NCBI GenBank assembly: GCA_964432595.1
Contig: CAYSOF010000024.1
Location: 1 to 64,000, forward strand
Direction of reading: 5' to 3'
DNA: 64,000 bases
Source of the DNA: DASYLJ01 sp964432595
Lineage (GTDB): Bacteria; Desulfobacterota; Binatia; DP-6
Positions 54,158 through 63,848 of the stretch are shown piece after piece. A program made the position numbers and the translations under genes. The notes under the pieces were generated by a model that searched no databases, was not told the origin of the DNA, and saw only the letters and a program-made list of their open reading frames with translations. The first letter of the stretch is position 1. The number at the start of each line of letters is the position of its first letter.

Positions 54158-56977
54158 TCACGTAGCGAGGCGATCGCGTGCGGCCGCCAGGTCGGGCAGG
54201 TCCGCGTCCCCCGCGAACCCGGAGACGACGCGTGCCAGCGCGGCTCGCGCTCCGCCGTCGTCGCAGTGCGCGAGCAGCAGCGCCGCGCGCAGGGCGAGCG
54301 GACGGAACCCGTGCCGTTCGCCGAACGCGAGCGCCGCATGCAGCGCACCGTGTGCCTCGGGAGGCGAGCCGGCGGCGAGCAGCGCCGTGCCGCGGACGAG
54401 GGCGATGTCGCCGTGCAGGTACACCTCGCCGTGCTCGGCGTGCAGCGCCTCGGCCTCCGCCAGCAGGGCGAGCGCGGCGGGCGCCGCGCCGCACGCCGTA
54501 TGGAAGCCGGCGGTGAGGAGGCGTCGCTCGACCGCCAGGACATGGGGTCCCAGCGCGGCGGCGCCGGCATTCGCGCGGTCGAGCGACATGCGCGCGCGGT
54601 CGAAATCGCCGGCGAGCGTCTGCGCCCAGCCCGTGAAGAGCGCTCCGCTCGCGTCCCAGAAGGGCAGGTCGTCGTCGGCGGCGAGACGGGTCAGCTCGTC
54701 GAGCAGCTCGAGCGCGCCGCCCGGGTCGGCACGCTGGATGCGCAGCCACGCGTTCGCCGTGAGCGCGATCGCCAGGCTCGCCGGCTGGCGCAAGCGCCGC
54801 GCGTGATCGAGGGCGTCGGCGAGCGCGTCGGCCGCGGCGGCGGGAGCGGCGCCGTGCCAGCGGCAGACGCCGAGATGCGCGGCGCAGCAGACGCGGCCGT
54901 CGTGCCCGCACCAGCGGAAGCCCTGCTCGCCGACCGCGTCGTCGTAGCGCGCGAGCGCCGCGCCCAGCCGCGCGACGGCGTCGTCGAGCCGCGCGAGCTT
55001 GAAGTATTCGATCCCCGTCGTGTGGTCCGCCTCGACCTGCATCGCGCGATCGCCGAGCCGCACGCCCAGCGCCTGCATACGCTTCGACAGCGCGTGCGCC
55101 GTCATCATCCGGCCGTTGATCGCGTAGTGGCTCTGCAGCCCCTCCAGGACGGGGAAGAGCTCGGGCTGCTCACCCGCCACGTCGCACAGCGCCAGGGCGC
55201 GCGCGTAGTTGCGCTCGACGTCGGCGCTGGCGAAGCCGCGCGCGTTCATCAACATCGGGCCGAGCGCCGTCCGCAGCCGCAGCTCGTCGGTCGTCGCATC
55301 CGCGGGCAGCAAGGCGAGCGCACGTTCCAGGTGCAGCACCGCGGTGCCGTGCGCGTGGCGTTCCGTCGCGAGCATGCCGGCCTGCTCGTGATAGCGGCGC
55401 GCGCGCTCGACATCGCCTGCCTCGTCGAAGTGGCGCGCCAGCTCGGGCGCGCGATCGCCGGCGGCGTGCATCCGCTCCGGCAGCGCGCGCTCGAGGCACA
55501 GGCCCACCTGCGCATGGAGGTGAGCACGGCGCGCCGGCGGGACCTGCTCGAGCACGACGTCGCGATGCACGGCGTGGACGAACTCGAAGGCGGCGGCGTC
55601 CGCGCCGTCCACCCAGCGGCGCGTGCCGCACGCGCGGATGGGCGTGCGCAGCCGGCTCATGGCGGTGAGCCGCGCCTCGATCGCCGCGACGGTCTCGTCG
55701 AGCGCCAGCGCCAGGGCGGGCGCGACGAAGCGCAGGCCCGCCGTCGCGGCTGCCTCGAGCGTGAGACGCTCGGCCGCGGGCAGGTGCGCCAGGTCGTCGA
55801 CGAGGAGATGGCGCAGCGTCTCCGGGACGTTCGCCGCCAGCGCGTCGAGCCGCTCGGCGACCGCCGTGACGAAGAGCGGATTGCCGCCGGTGTGGGCGAC
55901 GATCGTGTCGGCGAGGTCGCCGGGCGCGGCGATGCCGAAGCGTCCCGTCAAGTAGGAGCGCACGTCGGCCGCGCCGAACGGCGCCAGCCGCAGCTCGCGC
56001 GCCAGGTGGCGACGGGTGAGCTCGTGGACGAGCGTCACGGTCGACGGCGCGCCGGGCGTCTCGACGGGGCGGACCGTGCCGACGATCAACACGTGAGCGC
56101 GGTCGTCGCCGCGGGCGAGCTGCGCGAGCGCGTCGTGCGTCGCCTCGTCGGCGCGGTGCAGGTCTTCGAGGACCAGGATCAGCGGGCGCAGCTCGCCGGC
56201 GGCGCGCAGCGCCTGCCCGAGCTCGCGCACCACCGCCGCCCGCGTGGCGCCGGCGACCGCGCGCCGCAGGGCCTCGCGCTCCGCCGGCGGCAGCGGGCCG
56301 GGCAGGTGCAGCAGCCACGACGGCGCGACGTCGCGCAGCCGGTCGCGCAGGCGCTCCTCGTCCGGACCGCGACACGCCTCGGCGAGCCCCTCGATGAACG
56401 GCTGGAAGACGTCGCCCGCGCCCGGACGGTCGGCGCAGTGGCCGACGCCGACGGCGACGCGGTCGTCGGCGGGCCGGGTGCGGCCCGCCACGTCGTCGAG
56501 GAACCACTCGACGAGGCTGGTCTTACCGATGCCCGCGTCGCCCGACACGAAGACCACCCGGCGCACGCCGCGCCGCGCGTCGTCGAGCGCGTGGGCGAGC
56601 GCGGCGAGCTCGTCCTGGCGGCCGACGAAGCAGGGGGGCACCCGGCTCGGGCGGACGAGGTCGGCGGCGGCCACCTCGGGGAGGAAGCGGTAGCCGCTGC
56701 CGCGCACCGTCTCGAGCACGACGGGATGCCGGGCGTCCTCGCCGAGCGCGCGGCGCAGCTCGTTGATGCACACCTTCAGCGACGCCTCGTCGACGTGCGT
56801 GTCCGGCCAGACGGCGGCCATGAGATCCGCCTTGGAGACTGCGCACCCGGGGCGCGTGGCGAGGTGGCGCAGCACCGCGAGCGCCTTGGGCCGCAGGGGA
56901 ACCTTCTCCGTGCCGCGCCGCAGCTGATTGGCGTCGAGGTCGAGGCGGAACGGCGGGAACTCGATCGACCGTGGCAT
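54158..56977 (-). CDS. OmpR-type winged-helix/ATPase/TPR regulator
   Basis: 939 residues from ATG 56977, with GGAG upstream. Residues 1-100 are a Trans_reg_C winged helix (FPPFRLDLDANQLRRG, LRPKALAVLRHLA, VDEASLKVCINELRRALGE, ETVRGSGYRFLPEV). A STAND/AAA_16 ATPase follows (PPCFVGRQDELAALAHAL, Walker A GDAGIGKT at 146-153, Walker B LILVLEDLHRAD near 265), then TPR-like helices to the end. This is the CadC/HTH-fused ATPase type found in many soil bacteria. It is divergent from the caspase-like secreted gene with only 65 bases between starts, so it probably regulates that gene. Confidence 0.87.
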   Translation of the reverse strand: MPRSIEFPPFRLDLDANQLRRGTEKVPLRPKALAVLRHLATRPGCAVSKADLMAAVWPDTHVDEASLKVCINELRRALGEDARHPVVLETVRGSGYRFLPEVAAADLVRPSRVPPCFVGRQDELAALAHALDDARRGVRRVVFVSGDAGIGKTSLVEWFLDDVAGRTRPADDRVAVGVGHCADRPGAGDVFQPFIEGLAEACRGPDEERLRDRLRDVAPSWLLHLPGPLPPAEREALRRAVAGATRAAVVRELGQALRAAGELRPLILVLEDLHRADEATHDALAQLARGDDRAHVLIVGTVRPVETPGAPSTVTLVHELTRRHLARELRLAPFGAADVRSYLTGRFGIAAPGDLADTIVAHTGGNPLFVTAVAERLDALAANVPETLRHLLVDDLAHLPAAERLTLEAAATAGLRFVAPALALALDETVAAIEARLTAMSRLRTPIRACGTRRWVDGADAAAFEFVHAVHRDVVLEQVPPARRAHLHAQVGLCLERALPERMHAAGDRAPELARHFDEAGDVERARRYHEQAGMLATERHAHGTAVLHLERALALLPADATTDELRLRTALGPMLMNARGFASADVERNYARALALCDVAGEQPELFPVLEGLQSHYAINGRMMTAHALSKRMQALGVRLGDRAMQVEADHTTGIEYFKLARLDDAVARLGAALARYDDAVGEQGFRWCGHDGRVCCAAHLGVCRWHGAAPAAAADALADALDHARRLRQPASLAIALTANAWLRIQRADPGGALELLDELTRLAADDDLPFWDASGALFTGWAQTLAGDFDRARMSLDRANAGAAALGPHVLAVERRLLTAGFHTACGAAPAALALLAEAEALHAEHGEVYLHGDIALVRGTALLAAGSPPEAHGALHAALAFGERHGFRPLALRAALLLAHCDDGGARAALARVVSGFAGDADLPDLAAARDRLAT

Positions 56978-57042
56978 CGGCTCCGGCGGAATTTTACCAG
57001 ACCCGTACCCGCGGAGGCGATCTCTTTGGGTAGCGAAACGGC
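56978..57042. promoter_or_regulatory. Shared divergent promoter region
   Basis: Only 65 bases separate the starts of the regulator (56977, minus) and the caspase-like gene (57043, plus). The segment includes a small AT-rich patch (ATTTTACC at 56993) but no clear palindrome. Regulators that open with a winged helix commonly bind such regions; the exact site was not found. Confidence 0.45.
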
Positions 57043-59685
57043 ATGCGATACTGGTCGGCCGGCCTCCTGCTCCTCCTGGCGACTGCGACATCCAGCCACG
57101 CCTTCACGCTGTCCGCGACGCGGCTCGACGCCGTCACCGTCGACCAGGGCCCGCGCGACACGTTCCTGCTGGCGGCCGAGGTGGGCGACCTCGTCGCGAC
57201 CGACCTCACGCAGACGGCCGTCACGGTGGTCGTCGGCGACTGGCGCACGACGCTGGCCCCGGGCGCGCTGCGCGGCAAGAACGGCCGCTTCACCCATGTC
57301 GGCACGGGCAACGGGCTCCGGAAGCTCAAGCTCAACCTGAAGAAGCGTCGCCTCCTCGTCGTCGGGCGCGGCGTCGAGCTGGGCGCGCTCGCAGCGCCGG
57401 CGCTCGTGCGGATCGACCTCGGACCCGAGCGCTTCTGCGGGCGGTTCACCTGGAGTCGCGAGACGGTCCAGGCCGAGCGCAACCCGCGCAAGCGGCGGAC
57501 GCGGAAGGTGGCGCGGGAGGCGCCCGCGCCATGCGAGCAGGTCGCACCGCTCGTGCAGATCACGGTGCCGACGTTCGCCGACGGGGTTGCCGTCGGTGCG
57601 CCCGCGATGACGCTCGGCGGGGTCGTCTCCGACGACGGCGGGATCGCCGAGCTGTCGTGGTCGACGGATCGCGGCGGCGGCGGCGCGATTCCGGTCGCCG
57701 CGTCGTGGAGCGTGTCCGCCGTGCCGCTCCTCCCCGGCGACACGCGGATCGTCGTCACCGCCGTCGACGCGAGCGGCAACACGGCGAGCGACGTCCTCCA
57801 CGTCACCTACAACCTGAACGGCCTCGTCTTCGACGGCGAGCCGCACGGCGACCCCGACGCTGTGTTCGTCGGCGAGCCGGAGACGGTGACGTTCCGCCAG
57901 CCGATCCCCTCGGCGCCCGACCTCGATCCGACGAGCGTGCGCCTGGTGCGCGTCGAGACCGACGGCTCGCTGACGGAGGTCGGCACGCTCGTCGACAGTG
58001 GCGACCTGGCGACCGGCGACGAGATCCAGGGCGACGGTGTGTTCACCGGCCGCAGCGAAGTCGGCGGTGACGCCGCCGGCGAGCTGCGCTTCCGGGTGGC
58101 GGCGCGGACGACATCGCAGCCCGATCAGACGGCGTACTCGCCGATCGTCTCCGTCCACGTGATCGAGCACGTGACACCGGCGGAGCTCGCCGACGCGGTC
58201 ACGCTCGCCGACGAGGCGCAGGCGCTGTACGACCAGCGCATCGCCGGCGGCAGCGGCCCGGCGGCGGCGGGCGCCGACGTCGTGGCGATGCTGCAGGGCC
58301 GCGGCGTACTGCACGCGGAGGTCGGCGACGGCGGCATCGGCGTCTCGTGGCTCGACGCGAACGAGATCCTCGGCGGCATCCTCGGGTACGAGCAGGCGAG
58401 CCATCGCGCCGGGGGCGGCCGCGCGGCGCCCGCGCCGCGGCCGCGTGCGACGAGCGCCGAGACGAACGTCGGCAGCCGGCGCGCGCTGATCCTGGCGCCG
58501 TTCTTCTACACGGACGAGCCCGACGACGTGGAGGCGCTGCTCGAGCTGTCGGAGTGCCCGTCGTGGGAGGTCGAATCGTACGCGGACGGCGCGGCGTCCG
58601 TGGAGACGTTCATGGACCTCGACCGTTACGGGATCGTCCTCATCGCCTCGCATGGGAACACGTGGTACCAGGGCGCCCTCTCGTTCTACCGCGAGGTGTG
58701 GAAGTGGAACTGGCCCGGCGGACAGGTCGTCATCCTCACCGGCACCGTCGTGAGCGAGGCCAACCGTCCGACCTACGAGCGCGACCTTCGCCGCGGCCGG
58801 CTGGCGGTCGCGGGGGGCGGGTACCTCGCCGTCCTGCCGTCCTTCATCCGCCACTACAACCTCTCGTTCCCGCGCAGCCTGATCTACGTGGGATCGTGTC
58901 GCAGCACGTTCAACGCGTCCATGGCGGCGGCGTTCCTCGGCCGCGGTGCGCAGACCTACTACGGCTACAGCGAGATCGTGAGCACGGTGTTCGCCCGCGA
59001 GCGCGGCATCGCGCTCTTCGACGAGCTGGTCGCGGGCGACACGACCGGCGAAGCGTTTCCACCCGGGCTCCACGACACGAGCGCGCCGCCGGCCTACTTC
59101 ACCATGACCGGCGCGACCGACTTGACGATCGCCGACGCCGGCATCCTGAACGGCAGCTTCGACGACCCGGGCTCGCCGTTCGACGACGTGCCCGGCTGGA
59201 CGACGTCGGGCGACGGGCGCGTGATCACCGGCCTCGGTGCGGCCACGGCCCCCGACGGTGCCAAGATGGCGATCATCTCCACCGGCCTCGGCTTCACGAC
59301 GTCGTCGGGACGGATCGCGCAGCCGATCTGCATTCCCGAGCTGCGTGCCGGCCAGCAGGAGATCCGCCTCTCGTGGGACTGGAACATGCACTCGGAGGAG
59401 TTCCTCGAGTACTGCGGATCGCGCTTCCAGGACAGCTTCCGCGTCACGTTCGGCGGGGCGCAACTCTACTACACCTTCATCGACGAGCTGTGCGGGAGCG
59501 TGAGCCCCGTCGGCATCGCCTTCGACCGCGGCGACGTGCACGCGACGGGCTGGCGGAGCGTCGCCGTCGACGTCACCGCGTACGCGGGCCAGGACGGCGT
59601 CCTCGCGTTCAGCGCCGAGGACGTCGGCGACAGCGCCTACGACTCGGCGATCCTGATCGACGGGGTGCGTGTCGACGTGCAGTGA
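57043..59685 (+). CDS. Secreted caspase-like (clan CD) protein
   Basis: 880 residues with a signal peptide (1-20, SSHAF). Residues 25-150 are a beta domain (FLLAAEVGDL, KLNLKKRRLLVVGRGVEL, ERFCGRFTW). Ig-like segments follow (QITVPTFADG, VVTAVDASGNTASDV). Residues 480-680 have a caspase/gingipain-type core: ALILAPFFY, a likely catalytic His537 in IVLIASHGNTW and Cys619 in LIYVGSCRSTFN, then YYGYSEIVSTVF. The last 180 residues form a beta-sandwich (NGSFDDPGSP, GWRSVAVDV), a common binding domain. The dyad spacing and motifs fit clan CD, but no family assignment is certain. Exported; target unknown. Confidence 0.75.
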   Translation: MRYWSAGLLLLLATATSSHAFTLSATRLDAVTVDQGPRDTFLLAAEVGDLVATDLTQTAVTVVVGDWRTTLAPGALRGKNGRFTHVGTGNGLRKLKLNLKKRRLLVVGRGVELGALAAPALVRIDLGPERFCGRFTWSRETVQAERNPRKRRTRKVAREAPAPCEQVAPLVQITVPTFADGVAVGAPAMTLGGVVSDDGGIAELSWSTDRGGGGAIPVAASWSVSAVPLLPGDTRIVVTAVDASGNTASDVLHVTYNLNGLVFDGEPHGDPDAVFVGEPETVTFRQPIPSAPDLDPTSVRLVRVETDGSLTEVGTLVDSGDLATGDEIQGDGVFTGRSEVGGDAAGELRFRVAARTTSQPDQTAYSPIVSVHVIEHVTPAELADAVTLADEAQALYDQRIAGGSGPAAAGADVVAMLQGRGVLHAEVGDGGIGVSWLDANEILGGILGYEQASHRAGGGRAAPAPRPRATSAETNVGSRRALILAPFFYTDEPDDVEALLELSECPSWEVESYADGAASVETFMDLDRYGIVLIASHGNTWYQGALSFYREVWKWNWPGGQVVILTGTVVSEANRPTYERDLRRGRLAVAGGGYLAVLPSFIRHYNLSFPRSLIYVGSCRSTFNASMAAAFLGRGAQTYYGYSEIVSTVFARERGIALFDELVAGDTTGEAFPPGLHDTSAPPAYFTMTGATDLTIADAGILNGSFDDPGSPFDDVPGWTTSGDGRVITGLGAATAPDGAKMAIISTGLGFTTSSGRIAQPICIPELRAGQQEIRLSWDWNMHSEEFLEYCGSRFQDSFRVTFGGAQLYYTFIDELCGSVSPVGIAFDRGDVHATGWRSVAVDVTAYAGQDGVLAFSAEDVGDSAYDSAILIDGVRVDVQ

Positions 59686-59990
59686 GCGGCGTCAGCCGCT
59701 CACTGCCGTCCAGGTCGGTCGAGCACGACTTTGCATCTCAACCCGGCGGCGTCCAGCCCGGCTTGGATGCGAGACGAACCGAGGATGAGACGGCTACGCG
59801 GGCCGCCTGCGCTCGCTGCAGCGATACTTCCGCGCGCACCAGCCGCACCCCCGCCGACGCGCACGGCGGCGCATCGAGACACCGCCCACGCGGATGAGAG
59901 AGTTCTAATCCACGTCTCATCGGTCTCTCACACCGATGTCCCAGCTTCTCCGTCCAACGACACGGAACCCGATCCGTCTCGAGGAGGGAC
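59686..59990. other. Intergenic region upstream of htrA
   Basis: No gene, repeat or RNA was recognised. The promoter of the protease gene probably lies in the lower-GC part at 59890-59950, but no confident -35/-10 or sigma-E motif was found. Confidence 0.4.
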
Positions 59991-61445
59991 ATGGTGATGA
60001 CACGATCGACGACCGTCTCCGCCGCCGGCGCCACGCTGGCCGCGGGTTTCCTGCTGAGCTGTGGCTGGATGATGGGCCACGCGTCGGCGACCGGGCCGGC
60101 CCCGGTCGTGGCTCCGGTGACGGCGGCGACCGCCGAGCCGGGCCGCCGCCCGTCGTTCGCGAACCTCGTGTCCGCGGTGGAGCCCGCCGTGGTGCACATC
60201 CGCACGACCGCGGTCATGAAGACGATGGGCGAGGACGAGATGCCGCCGCAGTTCCGCGAGTTCTTCGGCCAGCGCGGCATGCGGCCGCAACCGCCGCAGC
60301 GCCGGCAGGGCACGGGCAGCGGCTTCGTCATCCGCGAGGACGGCATCGTGCTGACGAACGCGCACGTCGTCGACGGCGCGAAGGAGATCACGGTCACGCT
60401 GCACGACGGCCGCGAGCTGCAGGCCAAGGTGCTCGGGCGCGACGAGAAGACCGACCTCGCCGTCCTGAAGCTCGACGCGAAAGACCTGCCCGTCGCGAAG
60501 CTCGGCGACTCGAGCGCGCTCGCCGTCGGCGACTGGGTGGTCGCCATCGGCAACCCATTCGGGCTCAGCAACACGGTCACCGCCGGCATCGTGAGCGCGA
60601 AGGGCCGCGCGATCGGCGCCGGACCGTACGACGACTTCATCCAGACCGACGCGCCGATCAACCCGGGCAACTCGGGCGGGCCGCTGTTCGACGAGGCCGG
60701 CAACGTCGTCGGCATCAACTCGGCGATCTGGAGCCAGAGCGGCGGCAACATCGGCATCGGCTTCGCCATCCCGATCAACCTCGCGAAGGAGCTCGTGCCG
60801 CAGCTCGAGGAGCACGGCCACGTGACGCGCGGCTGGCTCGGCGTGACGATCCAGCAGCTGAGCCCCGACGTCGCCGAGTCGCTCGGCATCGAGGGGCGGA
60901 AGGGCGCGCTCGTGACGCAGGTGTCGAAGGACAGCCCGGCGGCGAAGGCCGGCATCGAGCCCGGCGACGTGATCACGCGCTACGACGGCAGCCCCGTCGG
61001 CGGTCACAACGCGCTGCCGCCGCTGGTCGCGTCGACCCCGATCGGCAAGGACGTCGAGGTCCAGGTGCTGCGCCAGGGCGAGACGAAGACGCTCGAGGTC
61101 TCCGTGGCCAAGCTGGACGATCCGTCGGCGGAGGCGTCGGCCGCCGGCGGCGAGCAGCGCGGCCGCCTGGGGCTGGCGCTCCGCGAGCTGACGCCCGAGG
61201 AGCGGGCGGCGCACGAGCTCGCCAAGGGTGAAGGCGTCATGGTGACGGGCGTCGAGCCCGACAGTCCGGCCGAGGAGGCCGGCATCAAGGCCGGTGACGT
61301 CGTCCTGCGCGTGAACCGCGCCGGCGTCGGATCGGTCGGCGCCCTGAAGGCCGAGGTCGAGCGCACGCCGAAGGATCGCGCCGTCCTCCTCCTGGTTCGT
61401 CCGTCGGAAGGAACGGATCGGTTCGCAGCCCTCCCGCCTCGCTGA
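59991..61445 (+). CDS. DegP/HtrA periplasmic serine protease
   Basis: 484 residues. AGGAGG (59982-59987) lies 3 bases before ATG 59991 and 9 before the in-frame ATG 59997, so either start works. N-terminal signal/anchor (GATLAAGFLLSCGWMMGHASA). Trypsin-like core with His in TNAHVVDG, Asp in DEKTDLAVLKL and Ser in NPGNSGGPLFDE, followed by two PDZ domains (GWLGVTIQQL ... GDVITRYDG and GRLGLALREL ... GDVVLRVNR). It degrades or refolds damaged envelope proteins. A strong terminator follows, so it is probably monocistronic. Confidence 0.95.
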   Translation: MVMTRSTTVSAAGATLAAGFLLSCGWMMGHASATGPAPVVAPVTAATAEPGRRPSFANLVSAVEPAVVHIRTTAVMKTMGEDEMPPQFREFFGQRGMRPQPPQRRQGTGSGFVIREDGIVLTNAHVVDGAKEITVTLHDGRELQAKVLGRDEKTDLAVLKLDAKDLPVAKLGDSSALAVGDWVVAIGNPFGLSNTVTAGIVSAKGRAIGAGPYDDFIQTDAPINPGNSGGPLFDEAGNVVGINSAIWSQSGGNIGIGFAIPINLAKELVPQLEEHGHVTRGWLGVTIQQLSPDVAESLGIEGRKGALVTQVSKDSPAAKAGIEPGDVITRYDGSPVGGHNALPPLVASTPIGKDVEVQVLRQGETKTLEVSVAKLDDPSAEASAAGGEQRGRLGLALRELTPEERAAHELAKGEGVMVTGVEPDSPAEEAGIKAGDVVLRVNRAGVGSVGALKAEVERTPKDRAVLLLVRPSEGTDRFAALPPR

Positions 61446-61472
61446 AATCCCTCAGCGTGAACGCGAGCCGAT

Positions 61473-61502
61473 GGGGGCGCCGGTCGCTTGGCCGGCGCCC
61501 CC
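61473..61502 (+). terminator. Intrinsic-type terminator after htrA
   Basis: GGGGGCGCCGG (61473-61483), loop TCGCTTGG, CCGGCGCCCCC (61492-61502): an 11-base perfect stem, followed by GTCTCGTTT. The T-run is weak, but the stem is the strongest in the window and lies 27 bases past the stop. Confidence 0.75.
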
Positions 61503-61547
61503 GTCTCGTTTGCGGCCATGCGATCCAGTGACCTAAGGTCCCCCGTC

Positions 61548-63848
61548 ATGCTCGGACGCTTCGCCCTCGTCACTTTGCTTGCTGTTCCGCTGGCCGCCCC
61601 GGCACGCGCGGCCGTCGTCGCGTCGGTCTTCGACGGCCGCCTCCCCTGCGTCGTCACCGGCGGCGTCCAGTTCTGCGAAGGCAGCGCCACGACGCGCGTC
61701 GAGACGTGGGACGGCGTGCCGCTCGACGTGAACGTCACGCTGCCGCCGTCCGACATGGAAGGCCCCTTCCCGCTCATCGTCGACATCCACGGCTGGGGCA
61801 TCGGGAAGACGCCGGGCGCACAGACGTCGCGCGCCCTCGCCGGCTACGTCGTGCTGTCGTACTCGGCGCGCGGCTTCCAGCAGTCGTGCGGCGTCGCCGC
61901 ATCACGCGCGTCCGATCCGTCGCTGACCGATCCCGACGTCTGCGTGAAGCGCGGCTGGATCCGGCTCGCCGACGCCCGCTACGAGATCCGCGATACGCAG
62001 TACCTCGCGGGCGTGCTCGCCGACGAGGGCCTCGTCGTGCCCGACAAGGTCGGCGTCACCGGCGCGTCGTACGGCGGCGGGCAGTCGATGATCCTGGCGG
62101 CGCTGCGCAACCGGACCATGCTGCCCGACGGCACGCTCGTCCCGTGGACGAGCCCGCTCGGCAAGCCCATGGAGATCGCCGCCGCGGCGCCGATCGTGCC
62201 GTGGACCGATCTCGCGGAATCGCTGACGCCGACGGGGCGCACGCTCGACTATTCCACAGACAACGCCTACCCGCGGCGCGCCGGCATCCAGAAGCAGTCG
62301 TGGGTCGAGCTCCTCTACGGCACCGGCGTCAACACCGGCTACTACGCCCCCGCGGGCGCCGATCCCGACGCCGACCTGACGCGCTGGAACGCGCGGCTCG
62401 CCCAAGGGGAGCCGTACGACGGCGATCCGCTGCTCGAGGACGCGCTCGACGAGATCACCGCGCACCACTCCGCCTACTACATCGACGACAGCATCCCGCC
62501 GGCGCCGCTCTTCATCTACAACGCGTGGACCGACGACCTCTTCCCGGGCGACGAGGCGCTGCGCTTCTACACGCGCACGCGCGCGCATCATCCCGGCGCG
62601 GAGATCGCGCTGCACCTCGCCGCCGGCTTCGGCCACCCGCGCGCCAACCTCGGCGCGGGCAACCTCGTCGCGCTCATCCTGCAGGTCGACGCGTTCTTCG
62701 CGCGGCACCTGCTCGGCGCGGGCGATCCGGCGCCGGCGCCGATCACGACGTACACGCAGGGCTGCGCCGGCGTGACCACCGAGCTGGGACCGTTCACCGC
62801 GGAGACGTGGGAGGCGCTGCGCCCGGGCGAGGTGCGTTTCACGTCGCCCGCGGCGCAGCAGTTCGACCAGACGGGCAATCCGGACGTCGCGGCGCAGCTC
62901 GATCCGGCCGCGGGTCCGCCCTGCCGCACCCTGCCGGCGGCCGACGATCCGGCGTCGGCCAACTACACGCTGCCGGCCGCGACAGGCGCCGGCTACACGC
63001 TCATGGGCGCGCCGCTCGTGGTCGCCGACCTCGACGTCAGCGGCAACTTCGCACAGGTCGTCGCGCGCCTCTGGGACGTCGCGCCCGACGGCACGCAGAC
63101 GCTGGTGACGCATCACCTCTACCGCCCGCGCAGCGACGACGGGACGCAGGTCTTCCAGCTGCATCCGAACGGCTGGCGATTCGCCGCGGGTCACGCGCCG
63201 AAGCTCGAGCTGCTCGGGCGGAGCGCGCCGTACGGACGCGCGTCGACCGGCGCGTTCACCGTCACCGTCACGAACCTGGAGCTCCGCCTGCCGGTGCTCG
63301 AGACGCCCGACGGCGCCACCGTGCAGGCGCCCGCGCCCGCCGTCGAGCCGCCGACGGCCGCGGAGCCGTTCGACGTCGGCGCGCCTGCCTGCGCGCCCGC
63401 GCCGCGCGACGACTGCCGCGCGGGCACGAAGGCGTCGGTGAAGCTGAAGGACGGGCCGAAGCCGAACCGCGATCTCCTCGTGTGGAAGTGGAAGGAGCGC
63501 GGCACCGGCGATCCGGCGACCTTCGGCGATCCGCTCGGCATCACGGCGTACCGGCTGTGCGTCTACGACCAGACCGATGCCCTGATCGTCGCCGCAGCCG
63601 TCCCCGCCGGCGGGCAGTGCCGCGGAAAGAAGCCGCGTCCGTGCTGGACGGCGAAGCGCACGGGCTTCGCGTTCGTGACGCGCGACGCGGCGCCGGTCTC
63701 GAACCTCGTCGCCTCGGCGGGGAAGAAGACCACCGAGCTCTTCGTGCGAGCCCAGGGCGCCGCGCTGTCGCTCCCGTCGGGCATCCAGGAGCCGCTCGTC
63801 GCGCAGCTCGTCAACAGCGACGGCGCGTGCTGGCAGGCGCCGAACTAA
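61548..63848 (+). CDS. Secreted CocE/X-Pro-peptidase-like hydrolase with C-terminal WKWK domain
   Basis: 766 residues from ATG 61548, with AAGG 9 bases upstream; in-frame starts at 61488 and 61518 run into the terminator. Signal peptide 1-21 (PARAAV). S15/CocE-type alpha/beta hydrolase: VTLPPSDM ... FPLIVDIHGWG, YSARGFQQSCG, nucleophile Ser174 in GASYGG, Asp near FIYNAWTDDLFPG, His in GFGHPRANLG. A C-terminal jelly roll follows (VVADLDVSGNFAQVVARLWDV). The last 140 residues are the WKWK domain (DLLVWKWK ... YRLCVYD ... GACWQA) also found in the trypsin-like protease. Substrate could be an ester or proline-containing peptide. Confidence 0.82.
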   Translation: MLGRFALVTLLAVPLAAPARAAVVASVFDGRLPCVVTGGVQFCEGSATTRVETWDGVPLDVNVTLPPSDMEGPFPLIVDIHGWGIGKTPGAQTSRALAGYVVLSYSARGFQQSCGVAASRASDPSLTDPDVCVKRGWIRLADARYEIRDTQYLAGVLADEGLVVPDKVGVTGASYGGGQSMILAALRNRTMLPDGTLVPWTSPLGKPMEIAAAAPIVPWTDLAESLTPTGRTLDYSTDNAYPRRAGIQKQSWVELLYGTGVNTGYYAPAGADPDADLTRWNARLAQGEPYDGDPLLEDALDEITAHHSAYYIDDSIPPAPLFIYNAWTDDLFPGDEALRFYTRTRAHHPGAEIALHLAAGFGHPRANLGAGNLVALILQVDAFFARHLLGAGDPAPAPITTYTQGCAGVTTELGPFTAETWEALRPGEVRFTSPAAQQFDQTGNPDVAAQLDPAAGPPCRTLPAADDPASANYTLPAATGAGYTLMGAPLVVADLDVSGNFAQVVARLWDVAPDGTQTLVTHHLYRPRSDDGTQVFQLHPNGWRFAAGHAPKLELLGRSAPYGRASTGAFTVTVTNLELRLPVLETPDGATVQAPAPAVEPPTAAEPFDVGAPACAPAPRDDCRAGTKASVKLKDGPKPNRDLLVWKWKERGTGDPATFGDPLGITAYRLCVYDQTDALIVAAAVPAGGQCRGKKPRPCWTAKRTGFAFVTRDAAPVSNLVASAGKKTTELFVRAQGAALSLPSGIQEPLVAQLVNSDGACWQAPN

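Noticed and set aside
54266..57340. 1024-codon plus-strand frame opposite the winged-helix regulator
   Set aside because: It is antisense to a clear multidomain gene and has no recognisable domain.
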